This document shows, piece after piece, positions 32,553 through 44,209 of a stretch of 64,000 nt of DNA. The DNA comes from Craterostigma plantagineum. Lineage: Eukaryota; Streptophyta; Magnoliopsida; Lamiales; Linderniaceae. The notes under the pieces were generated by a model, which was given only the letters and a program-made list of their open reading frames with translations, had not been told where the DNA came from and ran no database searches. The translations under genes were made by a program, and so were the position numbers. Location of the stretch: assembly GCA_027422505.1 (NCBI GenBank), contig JAPQWV010000018.1, positions 12,480,001-12,544,000 of the forward strand. Direction: 5' to 3'. The first letter of the stretch is position 1, and each line of letters begins with the position of its first letter.

Positions 32553-33158
32553 ATCTTGTTCCTTAGCAATTCCCTAGCTCTGATAGGATTAGTTGTAGTT
32601 TGCTTTTTTTTTTTCCGCTGGTTTTTGGGTTTGAGGGTCGAAGTTGTTTACAGGTTTAGGTAAGTTGGTGGTGTTGGTCCCTCCTTTTTGATGCTGAAGG
32701 GGGAGAAGTCCAGGCAATTAATGCCTTATTTTGTTATTTTGGAATGATAGAATATAATCGGCTTGCTTGCTTTTATATGCTTGTTTCTTAATCCTCTGTG
32801 CTTTAGTTGATGATTTGTTAAGGATTAAGGAATTCCGCACATAGGCAGGGGGAGCAAACTGATATGATGTGATAACATGAGACATTCCATGATAGCTTGC
32901 GACATTCCATGGTAACTTGTGATATTCCATGTGATATGATCTGGTAATTGCTAAACTTTTGCTTCTGTGCTTTACATGAGAATACTAGCAATTAGACAGG
33001 GGGAGCATGCTATGAAATTTGGTAAATTTATTTGCTCTGATCATATGTCGCATGCTGAGATACTTAAACATGATACGTGCATAAATGGCTTCATATCGAG
33101 TGTACTTATATGCTTAAGATAGGCATTAATTACTTGTCATCATCAAAAAGGGGGAGAT
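32553..33158 (+). promoter_or_regulatory. Four regularly spaced polypurine tracts
   Basis: GGGGGAG tracts begin at 32699, 32848, 32999 and 33150, spacings of 149, 151 and 151 bp. The last, 'aaaaagggggagat', abuts the 3' LTR and is the functional plus-strand primer. No ORF lies in this interval. Confidence 0.8.
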
Positions 33159-34651
33159 TGTAGACCTTTTTGGTTCAAATGACTATGAGAGTTTTGATTA
33201 TTCCAAGTAATTACGTAAATTGGGGGTACAAATTAGAAAACTTGATATGCATGTTATGTGATGTTTAAGTATGTGAAAATATACGATTAAGCGCTTGAAT
33301 ATGTTTTAAATGTTAAGAAAATCGAATTTGAGTGATCTTATGCTTAACTGGAATATTGATGTGATCACCTGGTTTTGAACGTTCTCGTTCGGATGGAATA
33401 TCACTGTGTGATATATATGGAAAATATGTTCTGATAAGTAGTATGTGGATTGTAAGCATGATTGAGTTATATAAGGAAAGAATATAGTCTGAGATCACGC
33501 TGATATGATTAAGCTATATATGGAAGATATATTGTGTTAAGTGATATATGAGCTGTACACGATATTGGGTTATTTTAGGAAAGAATATCACTGAGATCAC
33601 CCGGATATGATTAAGCTATATATGGAAAAGATATTCTGATTATGTGTGTAATATGCTGATTGATTCTATATATGGAATGTGCTGACTAACGGATGAGATT
33701 ACCCTGGAATGAAAGCAAATCTGTGGTATTTATGGTAAGAATTCATGTTGACCGTTGAGTTTAATTGGTTTATTCTTGGCATGATTTCTTGAGTTAATGC
33801 ACGTGTTAATTGAGCTGTCTCTAGCATATTTTTCGTGCTTAACCTTCCTTGTGAAGTGGAGAAACGATTCGTGGCCTATATTAGAAGACAAACACTTCAC
33901 ACGAAGAGAATACAACGAACACACAAGCTATCAAATTCCTTAGACGATCTGAGCTTACTTTGCAATTCATTTGTAGTTTTTGTTTGAGCTATCATTTGCG
34001 AATTTGTACTCTTTTGAGCGATCCTAGAAACTCCAAATCCTAAACCCTTGTCTTCGGACGTGTTGTGTCTGCGGGCACGTTGAGCGCACAAAGGAGCACG
34101 AGTGGAGTCTTACGCACGTGGAGGGACGAATTTTGTGGATTCGGTGGCCCTTCGGTAGCAAGCTGCATCCAGTCGGGGAATAGGTTTCCTGGGTAAACGA
34201 CGTGGATCGAAACTTGGCGTGCGTCAGCCTAGAACGAGGTTTAGCATCCATAATGCTTCGGTTGTGTACGGGTCAATCATAGTGTAAATGGTAATACCTA
34301 GTGATTGATTGGAAATCTTGGGGAGATCACACCCCAAGAACAGGATTAAACCCCAGTTGGGGATATAACCTGTATAAAAAATCCCGTCTCACTTTACTTT
34401 CTGTTATTTACTTTTTCTGTGAGACAAACCCGGAACGTTGGCAAATAACTAGGTGATATCGTTTAAAGGATTTCTGAGGTTAACGTGATATTCTGTAAAC
34501 AGGGTTAGGGAGATAACACAGACAACCTTACTGCTCTCTAGGACGTTCTCTGCAATATCTTCTTAAAGAAAAGTAGTTTTCAAAGGAGAAAAAGCCATAA
34601 ATTTTTTTTAAAGCCTAATTCACCCCCCTCTTAGGCATATTCTACACTTCA
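33159..34651 (+). repeat. 3' LTR of sirevirus 2
   Basis: 1493 bp starting TGTAGACC. It matches the 5' LTR with scattered differences, the clearest being a local change near 33468-33490. Its end (cttaggcatattctacacttca) is missing from the 5' copy. The exact end is 34646 or 34651, as discussed for the element. Confidence 0.88.
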
Positions 34652-34772
34652 ACTACGCTAATGGGCCAACCTCATACGCAATAAGATTGATGAAGATGGT
34701 TCGAATCGAATTCTAACACAGCTATAAAATCTTTTTTATTTATACTCACTCGGCAGAAATCCTTTTATCTTC

Positions 34773-35520
34773 TCAAGAAGCAAACGACGAGTTTGAGCTT
34801 CTCCTTCTTCGCCTATCGCTATTATTCATTTGCTCTAAAAACAGATTGGCCTCGTCAAAATTGTTCCTTCCAAGAAGTCCCTGTAAGAAAACATTGTAAG
34901 TGACAGTATCAGGCACACAGTCTCCACCGCGCTCCGCCATTTCCTTCAGCAACCCCTTCGCCTCACATACGACACCCTCTCGACAAAGTGCCCCAATAAT
35001 GGTGTATGTACGAACTTCGGGCTGCAAACCCTTCGTCGGAAGCTTCTCAAAGATATCTCGGGCAGCTTCGAGCTTTCCATTCTTGCACAATCCATCTAAG
35101 ACTATACTATATGTAATGATATTGGTACTAACGCCATTCTCTTCCATAGTGCACAAAATTGACAATGCTTGGTCCACGTGCTTACTTTTGAACAACTCAT
35201 CCACGAAAACCTAATCGACGCATTTCATCGAACATGTTGAGGGCATCGGAGTGGCGCTTCATCTTGACAACAATGGCCATTAATTTCGAGAAATCCTTGA
35301 CGGAGGGCCGAGGTCTCATACGCAGCATGTCCTTAAACAAGTAAGCAACATCTTCGATCTTATTTATTCGATTAAAATCCAATCTTGGCCTCCCTGAAAA
35401 TGTTCTGAACTGGCGAGTAGATCCATGAATGGCTGAGGAAGACAGCATAGTAGCATCACGCAGAGAAGAAAACCCACGAACATTAAAGAGAGGGATATCG
35501 AAAAATCTTCTGCTAACCAT
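34773..35520 (-). pseudogene. P-class PPR protein gene, internally deleted
   Basis: On the minus strand, the ATG at 35520 opens a 107-aa frame. It has a Ser/Arg/Phe-rich presequence (MVSRRFFDIPLF...) like a mitochondrial targeting peptide, then the first PPR-like helices ('DFSKLMAIVVKMKRHSDA'). It ends in a stop near 35197. An overlapping frame (35204-34773) carries only the last repeats: 'NIITYSIVLDGLCKNGKLEAA', 'EVRTYTIIGALCREG' (which lacks a residue of the standard 35-aa repeat) and 'DTVTYNVFLQGLLG'. Related restorer-like PPR proteins are about 600 aa, so the middle repeats are deleted with a frame change. PPR proteins bind organellar RNA. Confidence 0.85.
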
Positions 35521-35789
35521 TGCAGGTTATATTTTAGCAAACGATAGTTACTGTTTTACTCTCCGTCCACTTGGATCTTCATTTTTCTGCCAACAATAAC
35601 ATAAATTACTATAAAAAGGAAAAACAAATCTAAAAACAAATAAGAAAAAACTAACATATTAAAATAAAATAAACAATACAGAGAAAATAAAAATTAAATT
35701 AAAAAATAATTAAATAAATCAAAATAAAATAAAACAATTTTCAATAAATATATTAAATTCAATGAAATTAAAAATATTAGGATTAAAAT

Positions 35790-36395
35790 GGTCTTTTTAA
35801 AAAATAGTCTTTGACTCTGTCAACTTTAAAAAATGGCCTCGTTGATTTTACTTTTTAAAAAATAGCCTTCAATTTAAGGGTATTTTCGTCTTTTTACAAG
35901 TGGGTCTCATGCTTTAATAAGTCGTGGGTTCAAATCCCCAATTTATTTTTTTTATATATATAGCACGGGACCTGTGCTACAGCACAGGTCCCTTGCCATA
36001 TAGCATAGGTCCCATGAAGCAAGGGACCTGCTGTATAGTACAGGTCCCATGAAGCACGGGACCTGTACTATATAGCACGGGACCTGTGCTGTATAGTACA
36101 GGTCCCTTGCTTCATGGGACCTGTGCTATATGGCAAGGGACTTGTGCTGTATAGTACAGGTCCCGTGCTATATATACAAAAAAAAATATTGGGGATTTGA
36201 ACCCACGACCTATTACTTAAACGTCCGACTACGTAACCACTGGACTACACCTCACCCACCCACCCAAACGCGATTCCCATTTAACATATTGGTTTTTAAC
36301 GTGGGCACGATTAGTAAGGGCAGTATAGTCATTTTATATTTGAAGGCTATTTTTTTAAAGTTGACCGAGTCAAAGGCTACTTACTTAAAAAACCC
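35790..36395. mobile_element. Foldback/Mutator-like element with nested palindromes
   Basis: Flanked by GATTAAAAT (35781-35789) and GATTAAAAA (36396-36404), 8 of 9 identical. Ends are GGTCTTTTTAA / TTAAAAAACCC. Almost the whole element is one long inverted repeat: from about 35925 leftward and 36210 rightward the arms mirror each other, including 'gtgggttcaaatcccc'. The centre (35960-36175) is an array of short 'gcacgggacctgt' units in alternating orientation. A 9-bp TSD suggests a Mutator-related origin. An open frame at 36130-36408 is incidental. Confidence 0.8.
36190..36254 (-). promoter_or_regulatory. tRNA-like relic with RNA polymerase III A and B boxes
   Basis: On the minus strand, TAGTCCAGTGG (36247-36237) fits the A box and GGTTCAAATCC (36203-36193) fits the B box. 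Their starts are 44 bases apart, as in a tRNA gene. A D-stem GTCC/GGAC can form. The T-stem is only partly paired and the acceptor stem is lost because the 3' side runs into A/T. It is a tRNA-derived relic or SINE head inside one arm of the foldback element, not a working tRNA. Confidence 0.5.
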
Positions 36396-36414
36396 GATTA
36401 AAAAGTAGGGGCAT

Positions 36415-36785
36415 TTTCATTTCAGGCCCCTACATAAGTATAATTTAGGATTCAGACCCTCTTCGGAAAATATTTAGTTTTAAGGACCCATTTTTATACA
36501 GTACCACTTTATTGCTCTTACATACCAGTTGTTGAAATTCTGTACCACAAAACCATAATCCGGTACCAGTTTACTGATACCAATTTATTTTCTGTAGTAC
36601 CACTTTATTGCTCTGGCATACCAGTATGTTGAAAGTTTGTACACAAAACAATCATTCTATACCAGTTCATATATTTTTCATACCACTTTTTTAAAACCAC
36701 ACAAAATGGGTCCTTTAACCTAAAAAATTCTTAAATAGGGCCTGAATTCGAAATCAAACCCTTAAAGGGGCCTGATTTCGAATTG
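36415..36785. mobile_element. MITE-like inverted-repeat element with GTACC motifs
   Basis: The left end 'tttcaggcccctac...aaggaccca' and the reverse complement of the right end ('aatcaggccccttta...aaaggaccca') match over about 80 bp. The interior repeats 'taccactttattgctct' and 'taccagt'. No clear TSD or coding sequence. Confidence 0.65.
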
Positions 36786-36824
36786 ACCCTTAAAAATAGG
36801 GATCTTTACACATAAATACTCATT

Positions 36825-37195
36825 TATATAAAAATTCCGCAAATCAGACCCCTGTCAGATTTTTTTATATGCAGGTACATGTCAGAATAAAATTTTTGCA
36901 CATTGCGACCCGTTCCGCCGCAAGTACGTCATGGAACACATTTGGGTACCATATAGAAACATATTGTGGTACGTAATACAGTGAGAAAATGGTACATCAT
37001 ATTAACACACATAAGGTACCATATAGACCGTATATAGGTACCATATGTGGGTATCATATGTACGCGTGACATGGTACTTAATACACATACAGAAAGGTAC
37101 GTCAAGAATGGGAAAATGGTACACACAATCGAATGGGTACTTATATGAAAATTTTTCTGACAGGGGGTCTGACATGCAAATTTTTTATATAACTA
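36825..37195. mobile_element. MITE-like inverted-repeat element, GGTACC-rich core
   Basis: The left arm 'caaatcagacccctgtcag' is mirrored by 'ctgacagggggtctgacatg' on the right; the arms are about 45 bp including AT-rich tips. The core has GGTAC/GTACC at least ten times in about 200 bp. Non-coding; superfamily not determined. Confidence 0.65.
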
Positions 37196-37292
37196 GTTAC
37201 TTTTCTGTGGATTCACCTTAAAAATAAAATAAATATATATAAAAAATAAATAAATGAAAAATTAATAAAAAAGAGAAGAGGTTAAAATTAAA

Positions 37293-40200
37293 ATAAATAA
37301 ATAAATAAAAATAAGAAAAAAGTAAAAATAAAAATAAAGAAAAAGCCGAAAAAGTAAAAATAAAATGAAATAAAAACGCCATTGGAAGTTATGACAGTGT
37401 TCGACTCCACCCTGCCAAGTTAACAAGGATGCAATCGTCCTAGATCTCGAAATTTCTTTTTTAAAGATTTTTAATTAAAAATAAATTAGGTAATAGCAAG
37501 AAATTTTATAGTAATTTAAACGATACTTTTAAATTATATATTTTATATATACAAATATTTTTTTTAACAAAAGACATCGTCGAAAACTGGTAGGATCGCA
37601 TCCCGTTGACTTTGGACCTTTTCCCGGAACAAAAATTCTCGTAAACTTCCATTGGCGTTTTTAAAAATAATTTTTTTATTTACTTTTTTAGTTATAACCA
37701 ATAAATATATATTTTTTATTTTTATTCTTTAAAAAGTTAACTAGTTTTGCAATTCTAGTTTTAAAACTTACCAATTTTTGCAATTCTCTCCTGTTTTACT
37801 CTCCGGTCCACTTGGATCATTTTTCTCCCAACATAAACTACTATAAAAAGGAAAAACAAATCTAAAAATAAAAAAAAAAGAAAAAACAGATTAAAATAAA
37901 ATAAACAATACAGAGAAAATAAAAATTAAATCAAAAAATAATAAATTATATTCAAAATAAAAATAAAAACACTTTCAATAATATATTAAATTCAATGAAA
38001 TTAAAATATTAAGATAAAAAAATAAATATATATATAAAAAAAAATGTAAAATTAATAATTAAAATAAAAAATAAATAAATAAAAATAAGAAAAAATAAAA
38101 GATAAATATAAAGAAAAAAGAAAAAAGTAAAAAGTAAAAAATAAAATGAAAATAAAAACGCCATTGGAAGTTTACGACAATGTTCGACTCCGTCCCTGCC
38201 AAGAAGGATGCAATCGTCCTAGATCTCGAAATTACTTTTTAAAGATTTTTTAATTAAAAAACAAATTAGGTAATTGCAAGAATTTTTACGAAAGTAACTA
38301 ATTTTAAATGATTAGACGATACTTTTAAATTATATATTTTATATGTACAAATATTTTTTTAACAAAAGATATCGTCGAGAACAAGTAGGATCGCATCCCG
38401 TTGACTTTGGGCCTTTTCCCGGAACAAAAATTCTCGAACTGGCGCTTTTTTAATCTCAGTTTTCATTTTTATTTACTTTTTTAGTTATAACCAATAAATA
38501 TATATTTTTTATTTTTATTCTTTAACATCTTCTATCCATTTGTACTTTGTTTTTATTTAATTAATTTTATTTTTATCATAATTCTATTTTTCCTTTATTT
38601 TTATTTTAATGTATTTTTATTTTTATCTTAACTTTTTTTGTATTACTTTTTTAGTTTAATATTTTTTTTTTTTATTTTATTCTTAACATCTTCTATCTTT
38701 TTGTATTTTATAATTTCAATGTATTTTTTTCCTTTAATTTTATTTCAATTTAGTTTTATTATTTTTAAAATAGTTTTTATTCTCTCTCTATTTTTAGTTA
38801 GTATGTTTTAATTTATTTTATTCTGTCTTTATTTTTATTTTATTTTAATTTGTATTGTTTTTTTTTTGGATTTTTCCATTTTTTAATAGTAATTGATATT
38901 TTTAAAGTTTAGCAAATTACATGATGACACATGGCATTTTCTATCAAAGTTAACGGTCACACTAATGGATGCACCAAATTTCAGTTCAAAATTAACAATA
39001 TCAAGAGCTAAATTGGTCCATGCGAAACATCGGGGACTAAATTGGTCTATGCAATAAACAACATGGACTATTTTGGATTTTCTCCCCATTATTATCTTTT
39101 AATAGTTGCTGATCTTCCTAAAACGTTATTGATGAAAACGTCGTTTTTCCAAAACTAAAACGAGCTTCTTTATTTGTAGACATCGAGTCTAAATTCAGAA
39201 AAAATATTTTTCTTCCTTGGAAATCATCTTTATACTATACTTGTGAAATGAATATGCATTTCATACTTAATGAGTCCAATCAAGAATGACAGTTAATTTA
39301 TTATCTCATAATATTCACCGATCTTTCGAAATGCGAACTTTATGTTTAAAAACTGTGCTATTATAATTTTGTGATGGGCCGAACTGCAAACAGTAATAGT
39401 AAACCCTAAGTCGACTCTATAAATACAGGGTCGAACCATCGGGCGTCATAGTTGAGGCAGCCAATGTTTTAACCGAAAAGTTCTCAATAGAGCCCTATGA
39501 AAGAATGTCACCATATTCCAAATTGAAAAGTTCTTAATAGATCTCAAAGTTGAAATTCTACAAGTCAACCGCGGTTGACGCCTCTCAAGAAATGTGGCCT
39601 ATATTTTCCAAATCGAAAGAGAAAAATGTTCGGTACACAGAAAGCTGGAGTGCAATCTTGAAAGGTCAAGGCACTTTTTTTATTTTTTTTTTAATTTTTT
39701 GTTTTCTATTTCTTAGCTTCCGAACACGAATGATCTCTGGTTCGATTCTGAGGTTAATTGTTTCAAATAATAATGTGTTTCCAGTGAATTGTGAAACTGA
39801 GGTATAGATATTTTTGGACACAAAAGTACTTGCTTCTTGTATCAAAGGGATTGATTGGCTAGTGAAGATAAGTTCCATTTTGTGTAATAATCACATGCCT
39901 TGTTACATTATATCACGTTGTTTATTCTGATTGGTTTCTCAAGTTTACGTTACTATTCTGTGTTATGTTGATTGGGCCTAGCTTAGGTCCATGTCCAATA
40001 AGGGAAAAGCCCATTTAGTCTCACGAAGATTGTAATTTCTAAAAAGTCAATTCAGTACACATAATAGGAAAAAATATATAATGATACCAAATTCAAAGTA
40101 TAAATACATTATTAGCTAATAATGTCATTCTTCCCCCATGAATTCAATGTCATAGTGTGAAATGAAATCAACCCACATTAAAACACGAGTAATTTTGGAA

Positions 40201-40527
40201 ATCTCAGGGCAACAGCTTTAAGGTAGTGGTAAAGAATCTTGACTTGTACTGTATTAAAATCTTTGGTTTCAGAGATTATTACACAGTAGTTTACTACCAC
40301 CGTCCTTTATCATGCAATATATATGTGTCAAAAATATTGGAAAAAAGGCATTTAATTGTGTGTTTGTTTTGTACGAGCCTTCATCTGTCAGTATTCACCT
40401 TGTGATATGTTAGTGACTGTATTTCTCTCATCGCCCCTCTCTATTTTCTTTCTACGTCTCTTTCTCCGTTTGTGCGTGTGTTTGTGTTGAGCATTAAACA
40501 AGGTTGTCTTTTTACCTGTAAGTGCCC
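37293..40527. repeat. Segmental duplication copy B
   Basis: Collinear counterpart of 1-15234 without the insertions found there. It carries the unoccupied GAGTC target at 39272-39276, the TATA-like box at 39418-39425 and the final 'gtaagtgccc'. The only large extra piece is the internal tandem duplication 37736-38520. No gene is recognised; an open frame at 39550-39807 is disrupted in copy A. Confidence 0.88.
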
Positions 40528-41652
40528 GTCTTCCTTTTATGTTTAGGGTTTTCTCCGTTCTTCCTTTTCTGTGCTCTTTTTTCGTGCGATTTCACTTCTT
40601 GTTGGTCATTTCAGTGCAAGATTTTTCTGGGTTTTCATATGGAGTTTTCTTTGTTCTTTCTTTTTATGCCTTTTCGTTGATTTCAAAATTCAATGTGGTG
40701 TCCTGCGATTTCCTCTGATCATCGGGATATTTTAGCTAAATCACCTCATCTCCGATTCATTTAGGTGACTGACCTCCATTTTCTGAATAGACAATTGTAC
40801 CCTAACTAACTAACGAAAAAGTACTATAATAGCCTTACTTAAAAGGTAGTTGGGGACGTTAATTACAATTAAATGATACAAGTGTTAAAAAACGAAAAAA
40901 AAAAGATAAAAAGAAAAACTAAGAAAACAACGACGATTCATTCACCGTGAGACCCCCTTGTGAAGATTTCAGCATTAGAGCTCTACGAACTCACGCAATG
41001 GCGTCTGAATTGTAAGTAATTTTACTTCTTCAGTTGTTTCGCATGTTGCCGAGTATGTTTCTCTGTTATTTGGGTGTTTGAGGGTTGTTGATTTCGTTGG
41101 TATTAACACAGCCTAAGAGGTTCACACACGGCCATTAAAAGTTGATTTGTAACCAGTTGATAAAGGCTGCGTTTGAGATAGGGTTTCAGAGTTTAAATCG
41201 TGAAAAGAAAGGATTCTTAGAAATTAGTTCGAATGGAAGAGAAAAGGTTCTCAGAGTTAGACGGATTCTCCGATTTGAGCTCATGTATGAGGGCCGTCTA
41301 TGATCTGAAAACCCGTTAATGGTCTGATAACCCACCTTCATAATGTGATGGGTTCCCAGATTTGTATGGGTCCTTAGATCGGTGACCACTTCGGACCCGT
41401 ATAAAGTCTGAGATACCAACACACACAATTTGAAAACAACAGTTTAAAACCTTTACTCAACTAAATATGATTTTCTTTGAATTTATATAGGTCTTGTTGA
41501 AACAACAACTTTATCAGGATGATGACTTCGACTATAAAGTCGTCTTACGTGAAGATCTGTGAGCGTATAATCAATTTCCTGAACCAAGCCGAGCTTCGGG
41601 AAATACTGGCATCACAATTTGTCCATGTAATCTGTGCTGGGCCACGATTCAA
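40528..41652 (+). other. Possible exon remnants of an unrecognised host gene
   Basis: An ATG at about 40998 (MASEL) is followed immediately by a splice-donor-like GTAAGT. About 500 bp later, after 'tatatag', a short segment reads 'LLKQQLYQDDDFDYKVVL' before a stop. This looks like two exons of a small gene, but simple joining does not keep the frame and no family is recognised. Low-confidence coding remnant. Confidence 0.25.
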
Positions 41653-42272
41653 GTAGAAACCAGTGAAAACCCTAACTAAGCACAGATAAAACAAATGGTC
41701 TCAATATTAATTTATTATTGAATTTCCGTATAAAAATTATAACAATCCATTTAAAAGTAGAAATCATTGCAAACCCTAATTAAATTATTATTTAAAATTT
41801 TTTCCTTGGACAAAAGTACTCAGATAGAATAATGGGTCTCAATATTATTTATGATTGAATTTCCATATAAGCTTTATAATAATGTAATAATCCATTTAAA
41901 AATAGAAACCAGTGAAAACCCTGACTAAACACTTAGATAAAACAAAGGGTCTCAATATATAATTTATTGTTGACTTTCCGTATAAAAAATATAATAATCC
42001 ATTTAAAAGTAAAACCAGTGAAAAGCCTAATTAAATTATTATTCAAAATTTTTTTCTTGGACAAAAAAGTACTTAGATATAACAAAGGGTCTCAATATTA
42101 GTTTATGATTGAATTTCAGTATAAAAATTGTAATAATTCATTAAAAGTAGAAACAAGTGAAAATCCTAACTTAGCACTCAGATAAAACAAAGAGTCTCAA
42201 TATTATTTTATTATTGAATTTCCATATAAAAATTATAATAATCCATTTAAGAGTAGAACCAGTGAAAACCTT
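41653..42272 (+). repeat. AT-rich tandem repeat, about five to six copies of ~90-150 bp
   Basis: Each copy holds 'agtgaaaaccctaa', 'aacaaagggtctcaatatta', 'ttgaatttccgtataaaaa' and 'taataatccatttaa' in the same order. Some copies contain an extra 'attaaattattat...cttggacaaaa' block, so two unit types alternate. Non-coding. Confidence 0.85.
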
Positions 42273-42574
42273 GTTGATTACCTGAGGAACCTAGGCAATC
42301 AAGGTTGATTTTTTACAATTTGGCGTGTCTACAGATGGTTTTAGTGTTCAATATTCGGTGGTTTAGTGGTTTGCATCAAGGAGATAATATATGTCGTGAA
42401 CTCTCAACTTATTTAAAATTTTAAGTTAACACGTTGGTTTGAGTGATAATGAGGTATGATTGTATGAATAATGTTCTACAACTTTCGTATTCTTACCTAC
42501 ATTCCACATCTTTTTTAATTAAAGATGCAATTGACTTGTCATAAGTGCTTTATATTATTCGTGGCGAGCGGTTC

Positions 42575-42906
42575 TGTTAGGATTATTTTATTGTGTTCAA
42601 TTAAATTAGTTATATTGATCTTGTAATTAATTTAAGTGAACTGAGCTTTAATGTTTTAGAGCCCAGTGATTTTATTCTTGTAAGGGGCTTACAAGGGCCC
42701 AAGTATTATATACCAACTCGTGGTATAAATACTAAAACCCTAACACATAGTTAGGTGTGCTTGTGTGTATTTTTTTTCTAGAGAGATAATATTTTGAGCC
42801 TCCATCTTATCCTCTCAAGCACCCCACACCATTTGCATTCATTTCTTGATTATTTGTGTGGTAAAGCCATCCTAGGTTAGACTGTTTGGTGTAATAGGGA
42901 CCAACA
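42575..42906 (+). repeat. 5' LTR of element 3
   Basis: 332 bp, TGTTAGGATT...GGGACCAACA, ending two bases before the primer site. It contains 'ggtataaatactaaaaccctaa', a TATA-like box with the usual leader, near 42722. Confidence 0.8.
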
Positions 42907-42908
42907 AG

Positions 42909-42920
42909 TGGTATCAGAGC
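42909..42920 (+). promoter_or_regulatory. Primer binding site, initiator tRNA-Met
   Basis: TGGTATCAGAGC, two bases after the 5' LTR. Confidence 0.95.
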
Positions 42921-43863
42921 AAACACACGTTTGGATTTGAGTGAGATTTCTGAATTTTTTTATTTCGAATTTCTGCTATTTCTTGAGTTTTTGAGTTGAT
43001 TTTACTGATTTTGTAAGCTGAAGAGGTAATTAGTTTGTTTTCGAGTGATTTGAAGTGATTACCCAACTTTTTTCAGTTGATTTGGGTGAGTTTTGGGTAG
43101 AAATTGATCTGTTTTTCGTCAGTTTTCAGTCTAGATTGCTACATTACCTTATTCTGGGCGTTTTTATTCAGTTTCGTGCGTCTTCATTCAGTTTCGGCGT
43201 TTTTATTCAGTTTCCGAAACTGACTTGTCAACACCTGAAATTTGACTAGTTAATCAAATTTTGACTGGTCAAACCCGAAACTGGACTGGTCAACCCGAAA
43301 CTTGACTGGTCAACACCCGACAGTGGACTGATTTTTTTTTTAAAAAAATTCACTGTAGCAGTTTCGCCCGAAACACTGTAGCAATTCAATCTAATCGCCC
43401 GATTGCAAATTTTCAATGTAGCAGTTTCGCCCGAAACACTGTAGCATTCCACTGTAGCGCCCGAAACACTGTAGCAATTCAATCTAATCGCCTGATTGCA
43501 AATACACGGCCTCTTTTAATACGTTTTTGAAATTTTCTAAATAAATTTTTCGGGTCCAAAATTTTCGCTGTAGACGTTTTCGTAAATTTTTTTCTTTAAA
43601 GCAAATCCACAAAACGCGTCAACGATCATTTACATCCAACAATCAACTTAGGACATCATTGGCAAATTATTGAAAAAGTTCTAGTCATTTTCTCGAAGTT
43701 TTCGAAATCATCACAAAATTTGTCGGTGCACACCAAAAATTTTCGACACCGACTTTCTTCGATACTTCTCAAGTAAACCAAACTTTTCGACACTGAATTT
43801 CCAAAAGCCATTTTAATTTTAAAGTTAATTTTTATTAATTAATTAATATTAAATTAATCTAAA
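42921..43863 (+). other. Leader of element 3 with short tandem repeats
   Basis: Untranslated leader. 'gactggtcaac' is repeated at 43255-43330. At 43360-43502 a ~60-bp unit ('cactgtagcagtttcgcccg' plus 'caattcaatctaatcgcc') is present two to three times, with shortened copies between. No ORF. Confidence 0.6.
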
Positions 43864-44165
43864 TAGATGCTCAAGCTAGGAAAATTGAGGAATTAGAAGC
43901 AAGACTTGCTAATAATTACTCCGTTTTGCTTAAGCAACAAGAAAGCCTAGCTTATGCTAATGAAGATTTGACAAACGCAAAGTCAAATATAATTAGCTTA
44001 GAAACTAAGTTAGAAGATAGGGTCTGCGAGATGACTAAGAATTTACGTTCTTGCGAAGCTGAGCGAAATGACCAAATTCGCGAACCAACCCTAAAATCAA
44101 AATTGAATCTCGAAAACTCAATTTTGACCAACCTTGGACATAAATTTTTCGATTCCAATTTGTAT
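43864..44165 (+). pseudogene. Coiled-coil segment upstream of gag
   Basis: An open reading frame with strong heptads: 'RKIEELEARLANNYSVLL', 'NAKSNIISLETKLED'. In related elements such a coiled coil sits after the gag zinc knuckle, and element 3 has that one too (45609-45857). A second coiled coil before gag is unusual; it may be an N-terminal extension or a displaced fragment of another copy. Confidence 0.5.
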
Positions 44166-44209
44166 TTTCCTCACATTACACGTCATAGATCACATCCAAA
44201 ACACAAGAA

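Larger units (their letters stand above)
24330..34651 (+). mobile_element. Sirevirus-type Ty1/copia element 2, 10.3 kb, with extra ORF
   Basis: Long LTRs start TGTAGACC. The flanking 5-mers are ACTAC at 24325-24329 and ACTAC at 34652-34656 if the LTR ends TTCA at 34651. An alternative end, TCTACA at 34646, gives better LTR symmetry but no TSD. The element has gag, protease, integrase, RT and RNase H, then a separate 474-aa ORF and four regularly spaced polypurine tracts before the 3' LTR. This is the layout of sireviruses with an additional or envelope-like ORF. Its LTRs are very similar, so it is relatively young, but gag and pol carry frameshifts. Confidence 0.9.
35545..38525. repeat. AT-rich tandem duplication interrupted by inverted-repeat elements
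   Basis: The segment starting 'ctgttttactctccg' with 'ataaaaaggaaaaacaaatc' occurs at 35545-35780 and again at 37787-38000. The following AT-rich part with 'aaacgccattggaag' occurs at 37205-37735 and 38010-38525. One unit of roughly 750 bp has been duplicated in tandem; the first copy was then expanded by three insertions at 35790-37195. Confidence 0.75.

Noticed and set aside
35955..36180. CRISPR-like alternation of short repeats
   Set aside because: Units alternate in orientation and form one palindrome; no constant-size unique spacers, and the context is plant nuclear DNA.
36190..36254. Functional tRNA gene
   Set aside because: A and B boxes and D-stem are present, but the acceptor stem is absent and the T-stem only partly pairs.
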